The notes under the pieces are model-generated. The model ran no database searches and had not been told where the DNA came from. It was given only the letters and a program-made list of their open reading frames with translations. A stretch of DNA of 64,000 nt from IMG/VR virus record IMGVR_UViG_3300008339_000021, positions 1 through 64,000 of that record; one strand, 5' to 3'. The number at the start of each line of letters is the position of its first letter. Position 1 is the stretch's first letter. Shown piece by piece: positions 47,901-57,100 of this stretch. The position numbers and the translations under genes were made by a program. The DNA is from a virus.

Positions 47901-50900
47901 GTCTTATCTCTGCAACGAATGGAACTTTTTCTGTACCCTTAGAACCTGTATTAAAATACTCTAATGTCTTTTCTAGATAGTTTGGATTTGCAGTACCAAA
48001 TAATGAATGTGCTTTTGATTCTTCTGAAACAACTTCCATTCCTGGAATCTCTAATTGTTTTCCTGCTGATTTTCCACTAACTAATTGTAGTTCTTTTAAT
48101 TGCTCATCTAAGTATGTTATATTAGCTTCTTTATTTGCAAATGATCCTAGATAATGACCAAGTTCATGTGCAGTAACTTTTTTAAGATCTCCTGCTGCAA
48201 ACTTATCTCCACTTACAAATAATTGATTGTCTTTCATTCCATAGAAACCAGCCTTATCTCCAAATATTTTTTCTGTTTCTGATATAGCAGTATTAACAGA
48301 ATTTAATTCTGCTTCTAAAGGGTCAACTAAATTTTTATAATCTTGTGTTGACATCTTACCTTCATCATAAAAAATAGTAAAATAATCTATTTGATCTTCT
48401 AAACTTTTTCTTTTATTTAATTGGTTGCCATAAACTTTATTTAAATTATTCATTGTAGACATACCCTCTATCAAGGTTTCTGGTGTTTGTCCAGCTAATG
48501 ATGGAGTATTGTCAATCATTAACTGTAATCTTCTTTTGCCTTCTTCAGTTTGCCATAACTCAATTTTGTTATTTCTCATGTCATCAATGACATTGGCAGC
48601 AATTTCATTATCTGATTTATTTACTATTTGTTTTGCTTGAGTTGAAATTGATTCTTGAGATACTCCTGTGGATTGTGAAGCTTTCCATTCTTTAAACATT
48701 TCTGCATCTTTTGCAGTACCTAATGGAAGAACTTGTTCTGGCTCAAATGCTACATATGTATTACCACCTTCTCCCTGAAACATGTCTCTACCTATTACAC
48801 CATCTGCTCCTTCTAATCTAGCTTCTGTAGGTGTAATAAGATTTGATCCTAAACCACTTCCTCTAAACTCTTTAGCTTTATCAGTAAACTCATATGATTG
48901 ATCAAGGACTGTAGGATTTTCTAAATTTAACAAGACAGGTTTTCTTGTCCCTTTCATTTCCTCTAATTCATATAACCATCCTTTATCTTGTGTTGCATAG
49001 AATGGTCTTCCACTTTCAGCAAGAACTTCATCTCCTCTATTAACATGATAAAGAATATCCTGTGCTGAACTATTAGGAAATGTTTGTCTTAAATACTCAG
49101 CATATTCATCTGCCGTACCAATTTTACTTAACTCAGGATAACTATTATATATGGATTCAATTTCTGGAGTAACACCTGAAACTCCTGCAATGCCTAGTTG
49201 ATCATCTGCTGTAGTTAATGCTTGTTCTTCTGCAAGAGCTTGATCAATATTCAATGGTTGTCTAGTTGTGTTAAGTCCTTCAACTGTTCCAGAAACTTCT
49301 TTTATAGTTGCCTTCTCTGTATTTAATAAAACATATTCAGGTTGACCAAAAAGATTTGTACCTTCTATATAATCATAACCTTGTTTTTGGAGATCTTTAA
49401 GTACTGATTGTTTTATTCTTTCCATAGAACCCTCATACTTATATCCTTTAGCATTTGAGGGAAGTCTAATTTCATGTAGACCACCATTTGGATTTTCTCT
49501 AGCATATTTTAAAGCCCAAGATCCTTCTTCAAGATCTGGTGACATATAAAAGCCTGCATAACTTCTACCTTTTTTATTTTGTCTTTGAGCTAATCTTAAT
49601 GGGTCTATATCAGCTACTGTTGCATTTTTATCAAGACCTCCGTGATAGAAAACTATATCATCAGTATTTTGTGTTATTGTATTCTGATTAAGAGGATCAT
49701 ATGATTTAGCAACTTCTTTATATTCATCTGGTAATATAAATTCTTTTTCAGGCTGTCCTGCAAATGATAATGCTGCTGGATCATTTTTAACATTATATTC
49801 TTCTAATTTTGAAAATGGTACTTTAGTTTCTAAATATACCATCTCATTTGCTTTATCAATATACTGACCAGTTACTGGATCAAACACATATGTATTAACA
49901 GCATGTGGTGCACCCCTTTCTCCTACTTTTTGTGTACTCCACCATTTACCAGCTGTATTCTGAGGAAAAAATGAACCTATGCGTTCTACACCATTTTCAT
50001 CTACATATCTTATTGCAGCTGGATCTTGCATAGCCTCTGCTATTTCTGATTCAGACATTTCAGCTACTGGTCCATAATCCCAATTATTATACTCATTAGC
50101 AGTTTTACTTTCTGAAGGTAAATATCCTGGAATTTCACTTCTATATAAAGAAACTTCAGTATCTAATGTTTTTGGAATATTTTCATATACTTGAGCAGCT
50201 GTTTTGCCTTCATTCAAAAGAGTGTTAATGTTTGCACCTATATATCTGCTATTATTTGTTAAGCTTCCAATATTACTTCTCATTATTTTAAATTCACCAA
50301 GATTTGCATACTTAGTAAATCTATTTAATGGGTTTGTTAAATTAGTAAATGCTTCAGTTGCATTTCCAATATTTGGATTACCCACAACTAAACCACTCTG
50401 TAAGGGTGAATTATATAAAAATGAATAATTACCTGATGTAGGTAATACACCGAGACTACCCGGCTTTCTAAGTTCATTAATTGCTTTAAATGTATTTGCC
50501 GCAGGTTTAATAAGTGGTAAAACACCTAGACCTCCCCATAGTAAATTTTCAAATCCTTTAGCATGATCTCCTTCTGAAAACCCTTCATAGGCTTGTTGAA
50601 TATGTCCTTGTGGTTTTAATGCTTCATATGCAAAATATGCATTAAGAGCATTACCTCCTGTTAACCATGGTAGAGATTTAATTGGTGCATAAGCTAAAGC
50701 TCTTGATGCTCCTATAAGACCTAAACCTCCCATAGCAATTGTTCCTGGTAGATTATAAAGAAATGAACTTTGAAAATCCTGCATGTTGTCAGCAAGCATT
50801 GCTTTCTCATATTTATCAGCTTCTTCTTGAGTCATGTAAACTGTTTGCCCAGCCATCTCATCTGGGGTAACAAATTTTGTCAATTGTTCTCCTGTTATAG

Positions 50901-52530
50901 GATCTTTACCAGCAGGAACCTCAAATTGATATTGATAGTATTGACCACCCCAACCATCTTCATCACCTCCAACATACATTTTATTAGGTCTCCATTCATC
51001 TGTTTCACTAATTTGAACAGCTACTTTACCTTTTTTCCAATCTTCTTCATCTTGTTCTATTGTTGGAAAATATTTTTTCTTATATGCTTGTGGTTCTAAG
51101 TTTTGGTAATCTTTTAAATTATTTATTAATGCTTTATCTAAGTCTGTTGGTTCTACTACTAGATTTTTATATGTATCATCAGCAGCAAGTTTTACAAGTT
51201 CATTTGATTTTGGTTTCCACCCCCATTTACCTGAACGTAGTGCTTGAAGTATTTGTGCACCCCATTCTTGTCTACCAGTAGCATTAGGAGAAACAATATC
51301 TATATTAGCACCATGACTATCAATAAATTCTCTATCTCTTGCTAGAGTAATAATATCATTATCTGTCCACCTATCTATTAGATCTGTTGTTTGATCTTTC
51401 TCATATGGTTTTTCATAATCATCACTATATGCTATATAAGCTTTTGCATAGTTTTCTATTTCTTTAAAATCTTTTCCATATGATTTATAAAGATCTTCTT
51501 TTGTTCCTAGTTTTTTTACATTAGCTAAATAACTTACTGCATTATCTAAACTATATCCTTTCTTCTCCATTAAATCAAGGACAGCTTTCTTAGTTTGATA
51601 TTCATGGTATTCATCTGCTTGACCCATGAAATCTCCAAAGTAATTTTCTATAGTTTCTTTAGTACCTACACCAAGTTTATTTATTATATCATCTGTTCTA
51701 AGACCACTATCCCATATTCTTGTATAAATTTCATTTGATGGAAATAATTCTACATTTCCAGTAGTTTCATTTTTATTTATAAAGTAACCTTGAGCCTTAA
51801 GTTGATTTTCATATTCAGGATCTGTACTTAATCTTGATTCATATTCAGTTAATGGAATTGTTTCAAGTGGATCTAGTTTGTCAAACTTATTTTTCTTTTT
51901 AAAGTCTGCTTCTCTTTGAGCTAATTTTTCTTGCCATAATCTTTCTTCTTCTTCTTCTCTCTTTTTTTGTTCTTCAGCCAGTCTTAATTTTTCTTCTTCT
52001 TCTATTTGAAGTCCTACAGCTTCTCTTTCTGCTTCAAGTTTTGCTATTGCTTCTGGAGTAAGACACTGTCCCATATAAGGACTTGTACCTGGTTGACATA
52101 CTAATGGATTACCATTTATATCTACTGGTGCATATGGATTACTTTCTACAGAGGTTACTGTGTTACCTGAGATACCTTTATAGAAAGCCGGGGTTCCTAT
52201 GGGTGCTGTTACCATATTTCCTGTATACAAATCTGTTTTGTATCCATAAGGAAATACTGTTGGTAAAGTATTTATTATTTCTTCTTCAGTTTTTTGATCA
52301 GTTGGTAATGTATTTACTAGTTGTTCATTAGTTATTTGAACAGGTTGAATTAATGAAGGATCTACTGGTGTTGATCCTAACAAAGGATCAGTAGGAAAAA
52401 ATCCTTCTACTGGACTATTCCAATTTGATGTTACAACTGGTTGAGTTTCTTTATTTTTTTTTCTTCTTAAAAATTTAGGAGGCCAAGCTGTTTGTTCTTG
52501 TGGTATTCCTGTTATTTTATACTTTGCCAT
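44902..52530 (-). CDS. Giant polyvalent protein: ART-like modules, zincin, nucleotidyltransferase
   Basis: 2542 residues; probable virion cargo/effector. In order: a Lys/Glu coiled coil near 165-215; a hydrophobic segment (GTIAMGGLGLIGASRALAYA); an R-S-E type ADP-ribosyltransferase-like module about 797-935 (LYRSE, then GKWWST, then EKEFILP as the E-x-E motif); a second ART-like module about 960-1080 (DIVFYHGG, then YAGFYMSPDLEEG); a third about 1155-1265 (ILYHVNRGDE, GRPFYATQDK, TYVAFEPEQVLP); zincin-like HELGH at 1455-1459; a nucleotidyltransferase-like GSS near 1856 with DID near 1873; coiled coil; a C-terminal hydrophobic helix (VGLAVGATGALVGIYYAG); and a final ELTDKEIEDYIRKGY tag. Stop-start TAATG overlap with the upstream gene. 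ART and NTase calls are motif-based; activity is not proven. Confidence 0.85.
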   Translation of the reverse strand: MAKYKITGIPQEQTAWPPKFLRRKKNKETQPVVTSNWNSPVEGFFPTDPLLGSTPVDPSLIQPVQITNEQLVNTLPTDQKTEEEIINTLPTVFPYGYKTDLYTGNMVTAPIGTPAFYKGISGNTVTSVESNPYAPVDINGNPLVCQPGTSPYMGQCLTPEAIAKLEAEREAVGLQIEEEEKLRLAEEQKKREEEEERLWQEKLAQREADFKKKNKFDKLDPLETIPLTEYESRLSTDPEYENQLKAQGYFINKNETTGNVELFPSNEIYTRIWDSGLRTDDIINKLGVGTKETIENYFGDFMGQADEYHEYQTKKAVLDLMEKKGYSLDNAVSYLANVKKLGTKEDLYKSYGKDFKEIENYAKAYIAYSDDYEKPYEKDQTTDLIDRWTDNDIITLARDREFIDSHGANIDIVSPNATGRQEWGAQILQALRSGKWGWKPKSNELVKLAADDTYKNLVVEPTDLDKALINNLKDYQNLEPQAYKKKYFPTIEQDEEDWKKGKVAVQISETDEWRPNKMYVGGDEDGWGGQYYQYQFEVPAGKDPITGEQLTKFVTPDEMAGQTVYMTQEEADKYEKAMLADNMQDFQSSFLYNLPGTIAMGGLGLIGASRALAYAPIKSLPWLTGGNALNAYFAYEALKPQGHIQQAYEGFSEGDHAKGFENLLWGGLGVLPLIKPAANTFKAINELRKPGSLGVLPTSGNYSFLYNSPLQSGLVVGNPNIGNATEAFTNLTNPLNRFTKYANLGEFKIMRSNIGSLTNNSRYIGANINTLLNEGKTAAQVYENIPKTLDTEVSLYRSEIPGYLPSESKTANEYNNWDYGPVAEMSESEIAEAMQDPAAIRYVDENGVERIGSFFPQNTAGKWWSTQKVGERGAPHAVNTYVFDPVTGQYIDKANEMVYLETKVPFSKLEEYNVKNDPAALSFAGQPEKEFILPDEYKEVAKSYDPLNQNTITQNTDDIVFYHGGLDKNATVADIDPLRLAQRQNKKGRSYAGFYMSPDLEEGSWALKYARENPNGGLHEIRLPSNAKGYKYEGSMERIKQSVLKDLQKQGYDYIEGTNLFGQPEYVLLNTEKATIKEVSGTVEGLNTTRQPLNIDQALAEEQALTTADDQLGIAGVSGVTPEIESIYNSYPELSKIGTADEYAEYLRQTFPNSSAQDILYHVNRGDEVLAESGRPFYATQDKGWLYELEEMKGTRKPVLLNLENPTVLDQSYEFTDKAKEFRGSGLGSNLITPTEARLEGADGVIGRDMFQGEGGNTYVAFEPEQVLPLGTAKDAEMFKEWKASQSTGVSQESISTQAKQIVNKSDNEIAANVIDDMRNNKIELWQTEEGKRRLQLMIDNTPSLAGQTPETLIEGMSTMNNLNKVYGNQLNKRKSLEDQIDYFTIFYDEGKMSTQDYKNLVDPLEAELNSVNTAISETEKIFGDKAGFYGMKDNQLFVSGDKFAAGDLKKVTAHELGHYLGSFANKEANITYLDEQLKELQLVSGKSAGKQLEIPGMEVVSEESKAHSLFGTANPNYLEKTLEYFNTGSKGTEKVPFVAEIRQDMLDKGILKNEYDPITIDMLREHYKTYKNLKGEKYPLRLYDIMENNPKNFSILKNVINALPIIAGGVATTLSLANEEQTDGNVTQAGAPIMILAAFLSRNPKIKIPNQLRTLMSDYGKKGLKALNTVNKVNYFNNQIKALAKEHDELVKELGSVWPDDWAVDPSKKGLLAREEELGKLLNTKKRKFENYFEDKNRLIPKSRKMYERQQDINKYSKIKQDFVKTGEGLEQTQPSIYKGAVTTGEQVVTDFSTGEKIKAQVELPKVDVKYSIQDGELVVKDASTNEPVISQEYVNSLSNSKQKVETDIPGAKVFGSSVLVTEAGMPHITGDIDVLISESAYNKNVKDKFSFVQDYGPAKQHSVYPQYGQEGTLDFNIVHENPNGTVKPVWRKDVNTQEETSLEVELFRQFYPEQFQKASIESIKTGKPIEINMSTEEFMNGIDSKVKTVIDSYEATPLTKWGSYKSSKEKHIVRPDVLIEYGDPAVVAKGQEAYIKSIAGHKATLGHQFKVEDLSDPAKNMDALIAMGFKGDDVVRVANDPARMQLALNDYYINMTTFTREISPHNLPLTTDKVKTIENALTEWYPAAGGGSLNGMGLNTVRKGNPIHVYDTENAIIGHRQIGIKTDISNPEAYVKSINRATSGTYVYTPEEAKQVQEIFLKYLPQYKYQLDNIKESRDILNLIIADSDYTQGKLALDEMAETMGIRAIAKDADIATPTYGASRSQYASLFGNFDELVDSMLYSYKKYHTAPKSGFQRKEKLESLIANKASTSSQISTIDDFNKINSIIDNGIINANTRLSLIRNEYNALIAQQEALINKFTKGAQTEYNAVEKRIQELQTRASEIYNERQILEVKKNKFKSKLQNVGLAVGATGALVGIYYAGQIPTETEQQLIDRGIDYELFTDDKDLYPTARRYIYNNPKAQVWPSGERIIIKNGRVMPPVSLTVINDEIVFDPNYQMNQGTTNKKQFGGDSNFLEMELTDKEIEDYIRKGYTVIEE

Positions 52531-54158
52531 TATTTTACGATTTCAAATGTATAACCTAGTTTTTCTAATTCTAATTTAGTAGCTTCATCTACTTCATCTC
52601 CTATATCATATTCTCCTCCTGATTGCCATTTAGTTAGTCTTGGAATAGAAATATCTTCTACTACATAACCACCCTTTACATATTGATCAATTTCATTTTG
52701 AGTAAGTTCAGTTTCAATAGGTGTTGGATTGGTTCTAGCTTTTTCTTCTAGCTCTTTAATTTTTGCTCCATATTCCATCTCTGGAGAAAATCTAGATACA
52801 TAAGCAGTTCTTCCATTACCTGGTTTCATTCCAGACCACATACCTACATTAAAATCAAAGTCTGATGCCCTACCATTGCTATCTACATAGATAGGTTTTC
52901 CATCTTCTCTATAATGGGAAAATGTCATAGCATGGGAAGTACCCGGTCCCTTAATATTTATTATATCTCCAGTCTGTAGTAATCCTTTTTCTTGTGCATC
53001 AAAATCTGGGTCAGTTGTTTTAGTTACTCTTTCAAAAGGTACAGTACCTTTATTTACAGCATTAATAAATTTATCATTTGACTCAAATGCAGTTTTAGAA
53101 ACATCACTAAACTCAGGCTCACACATCCAACCTGATCCTGCAGCCCACATACAGTTTGCAGGATTAGGCATTCCCAATCTACTTTCTAAAGTTGGTACAC
53201 CTCTGTTTTTCCAAGCAGTTGCTGCACTCATGCCTTTACCTTCTTCTGGATAAACATCATATATAACATCCCATGCTGTATCTACAACTTCTTGTGGAAG
53301 GTATCTTCCTCTATCCAACATTTCTTGGATCTGATCTGTTTCTAAACAACGTCCTTCATCAACACATAATGTTTCAGTACCTGTTACTACATCTGATATC
53401 TCTGCTTCTTTTTTAACTGGAATCTCTGGAAATTCTTTTTGCTCAACAATACCTCTCAAATGATATGGTATAGGAACCATATAATTTGACATTGCATTAT
53501 TAGTTTTATCTGCAGGTGCAGCATCTGGATTTTGTTGTCTCCATATATAATAGTCCTGAAGCATATTCTGCATGTAATTATAATCTTCAGGCAACCATTG
53601 TGTAGGTTCTCCTATTTGAGTTTCTGCAGCTTTAATTTGCTGATCCCATTCTTCTGGGGATTCTGGAAAAACACCGGGAATATATGTAGGTACTATTTGA
53701 ACAGGTGATACATCTCCACCACCTTGAAAGTACATTGCTTGTGGATCATAGATCTTTTTCTTATAGTTCTTCTTTTTGAATAAAGGATTCTTTTTAAATA
53801 AAGAGTTCTTTTTACTTTTTGCAAATATTCTATTAGTGGCTAATAAACTTTTAGAATACTTTTTACTACCACCTTTCTTTGCTTCTTCTAATGGAACTTC
53901 AGTAACTACATTTGTATCAAACTGATGCATACCGGAATATGGAGAAAGAACTTTTCCATTTGCCATAATAGGCACTCCTGTATTAGACATATCAATTGTA
54001 CCATCCTCAGTATAGATATCCATTGACTGTTTGTTTCTAAATGGAGAATCATCTCTGTATCCCATTTTAGAATTATAATCAATGTCTCTTTTCTTAGCCG
54101 GCTTTTTTGCTTTGTCTAAGTTTTTTAAAGTTTCTAAAAGTAACTTCTTGTTATACAT
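52530..54158 (-). CDS. Virion-type protein with predicted NlpC/P60- or CHAP-like Cys-peptidase domain
   Basis: 542 residues. Residues ~30-90 (GYRDDSPFRNKQSMDIYTED, then GTIDMSNTGVPIMANGKVL) are a block I recall from structural operons of Bacteroidota phages. A Lys-rich linker follows. The C-terminal half has the order of a papain-like amidase/peptidase: C336 in NPANCMWAAGSGW, H409 after TGDIINIKG, and a polar residue in YVDSNG (D426/N428). This could cleave cell-wall peptide links during entry, or virion proteins during maturation. Residues 483-503 hold the LTxxEI..Y..GGY tag, with a second weaker copy at the C-terminus. It overlaps neighbours on both sides by TAATG. Fold assignment is moderate. 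Confidence 0.8.
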   Translation of the reverse strand: MYNKKLLLETLKNLDKAKKPAKKRDIDYNSKMGYRDDSPFRNKQSMDIYTEDGTIDMSNTGVPIMANGKVLSPYSGMHQFDTNVVTEVPLEEAKKGGSKKYSKSLLATNRIFAKSKKNSLFKKNPLFKKKNYKKKIYDPQAMYFQGGGDVSPVQIVPTYIPGVFPESPEEWDQQIKAAETQIGEPTQWLPEDYNYMQNMLQDYYIWRQQNPDAAPADKTNNAMSNYMVPIPYHLRGIVEQKEFPEIPVKKEAEISDVVTGTETLCVDEGRCLETDQIQEMLDRGRYLPQEVVDTAWDVIYDVYPEEGKGMSAATAWKNRGVPTLESRLGMPNPANCMWAAGSGWMCEPEFSDVSKTAFESNDKFINAVNKGTVPFERVTKTTDPDFDAQEKGLLQTGDIINIKGPGTSHAMTFSHYREDGKPIYVDSNGRASDFDFNVGMWSGMKPGNGRTAYVSRFSPEMEYGAKIKELEEKARTNPTPIETELTQNEIDQYVKGGYVVEDISIPRLTKWQSGGEYDIGDEVDEATKLELEKLGYTFEIVK

Positions 54159-57100
54159 TATCTTGGAGAATATTGTGTTTTTGTATTTACTATTTTTAAG
54201 ATCATGTTTGTATCCCTTGAGTTACTCTTAGATAGTTTTAGAAAATTAATATAATGCCTAAACTTTTTCCTTTGTAATTCAGGTTTAGCATAATCTAAAT
54301 TTAGTAAATTTAATACTTTATCATATCCATTAGGTGCAGTAACCCAAATGTTTCTATCTTCATAATTTCCTAAAAGTACAGTAGAATCTGGACTTGGAAA
54401 ATATGGTCCAGGTGCTGGAGGATATGATGACCCAATTGGAAATTCTCCTCTATCTTTAGTTATATCCCAAAATTGATTTATTCTATACTTGTTTTCTTCC
54501 TTAGAGTAAAGTATATCATAACTAGCTTGATTAGATCCAAGCTTTGGAAATTGAAGAGATAATGGTATATCATTCTTTGGATAAAGATTTAAATTCAAAT
54601 ATCCTGATACTTGTTCTGTATTATGTATTACAGCCTGATCAAAATTATAATCAAGAATATGGAACTGATCTATACATAAGTTTCTATCTCTTCTGTAGCA
54701 CTCTAAATAGTATTCAATACTTTTTATAGTATTAATCATCTGAGCAGTAACAACTGGTAATTCAATTTCAAATGGATATTGTACACCATAGAAATTACAA
54801 TAGTCATTACAATATGCACTGTGTTTCCATATACCATCTACCTTAGTTGTTAAGAATGTTCCTTTACTTGGTATATAGAAATTAGGATGCCAGTCATGAA
54901 AACTAATCCAAAATTGTAATTTAGGGTCATAACTTATTGTCCATGATGCATCAGTAAAGTATTGTGGATTTCCTAATTTAAATTTATTGTATCTAGTTGG
55001 TTTACCATCTGGACCAAATGTAACTGGTATCATAAAGTTATCATAGAAAGAATCATAGATAACTTGATTTTTATATTCATCTTTTAATCTAAAATCTCTT
55101 TTAGAAAAATATAATACACTATTGTCATTATCATAACTTGCCATGCAAGATATACCAGCAACTGGATTATCTGTGTGTGGATAATTAGGGAAATCCTCAA
55201 GTAGTTTGAATGGTAAGAATTCACTGAACCACCATTTCATTCCATCTTGTGATATCTCTGTTAAGCCTTCTCTGTAGGAAAATACTTTACCCTGATTTTG
55301 TGAAATATAATAAAGTCCGGCTGGAGTTGATACTACACCATATTTATTTTGAGATGATCCATATTCATATGGTTTTTCAGCTACTACTACATTTTGAGGA
55401 GCTTGTTCAAATAAACCTCCATCTCCAACAGTAACTTTAGTTCCACTATCATCCAATTGTATAGAATCAACACCTTGATAAATTAAAGGACTGTCATTTT
55501 CAAATGTGATAAATAAACCTGTCTTAGCAAAACTTTTTACTGAACTAAGTTTACTTTTAAAGTCTACTTTATTTAAAGGCAAAAATGTTCTCCATGCATC
55601 TATATTACTTGCATCTTGTTGTTGTAAAGAATAGGTTACTCTATTAGGATAAGTTACATAACATAACTCAGCAATATTTGGATCATATGAAACACCCTGA
55701 AGATATCCTGCTGTAAAATACTGATTAAATAAAAATCTAGATGCACTTAAACTAAAGTCATATGCATAGAAATTTCCTTTTGTAAGAATTTGTGGATTTG
55801 AATCAAACAAAGATGGAAGATCAGTATAGTTATATTTACTATATGGTCTTTCATAATCAAATGTTCCAACATCTCTAAAATCAACTAGTACTTCTGACTC
55901 AACAAAGAAATCTCTAATTCCATTTGCAGATGTATAAAAATAAGAATCTTTTACTCCAAATATGCCTGGATAAATTAACCATGAATTATTTGAAATACTA
56001 TAGTATACATTATCTAAATCATAATAACTTCTAGGCAATAATCCATCTCCATAATCAGGAGTACTCTGAAACATATCAAGAATATTTTGTAGATTAAAAT
56101 CACTAATATCCCATGGTTGACTATTAACTTGAAACTTTGGTTCAGGAATCATTTGATTTAAGAAATAATTCCATTCAATATTATCTGGAACATCATACAA
56201 CCATTCATAAAAGAAGTGCATGATGTTTTTTTCTGTAAACCTATTTATATAGGTATCTCCACCAAAAAATACTGGAGTATATAATTTTTTTTGTGTAAAG
56301 TTCTCAATACTACATGTATTACCAAAACTTGTAGAGCTTAATGTATTTGCTCCACTTGTAGCTTGAAAATTAATTTTTTGTTCACATGGTGTTGCTACTA
56401 CTTGTTGTATAGTATCAACTTGTCCATATTGATTTTCAATTCTGTATTTTAGACCAACATAGTGACTAGCAATATTATTTATAAAATTATTTGATTTACC
56501 AGTATCTCTCCAATTTATTTTATTTGGTGTAAAAGCACTTCCACCTGGAATACTAGCAAGGGGGTTAAATGTTCTAATTGCATAATTTAAAGTCATAAGA
56601 GATTGATCTATACTATCTCCATTTCCTTGTAATAAATAATGAGGACCCATACTAGTTCCTGTAGCATTTCCTCTTTTAGTTCTTACTACTGCTAACTTAG
56701 GTCTTTTAATATTATTGATTGTATATTTTTTAAGATTTCCAGAACTATCAATAAATTCAGGCATAGCTTGTAATTGATCATATACATATATACCTTCTTC
56801 CATTACAAATCTTTTATCAAAGGAGTCATTAGGTTTTACAAATCTCCAGTAATCTCCATGACTTACCATCTCTAATGCATATTGTCTTTTTCTTACAATA
56901 GCATAAATTGTTTCTGTTGCTAGTTGTGCACCTTCAACAAAATAAAATAATAACTGACCACCATTGCTTATACCACCTAAGAAGTTATTAATTGTAGGTC
57001 CAAGCATTTCATAACCAGTATATGTTTTATCATATGTTGGTGTTGTAATATATTTACCATCTTGAGCAACTTGCTCATATGTAGTTTTAAATAAATTTTC

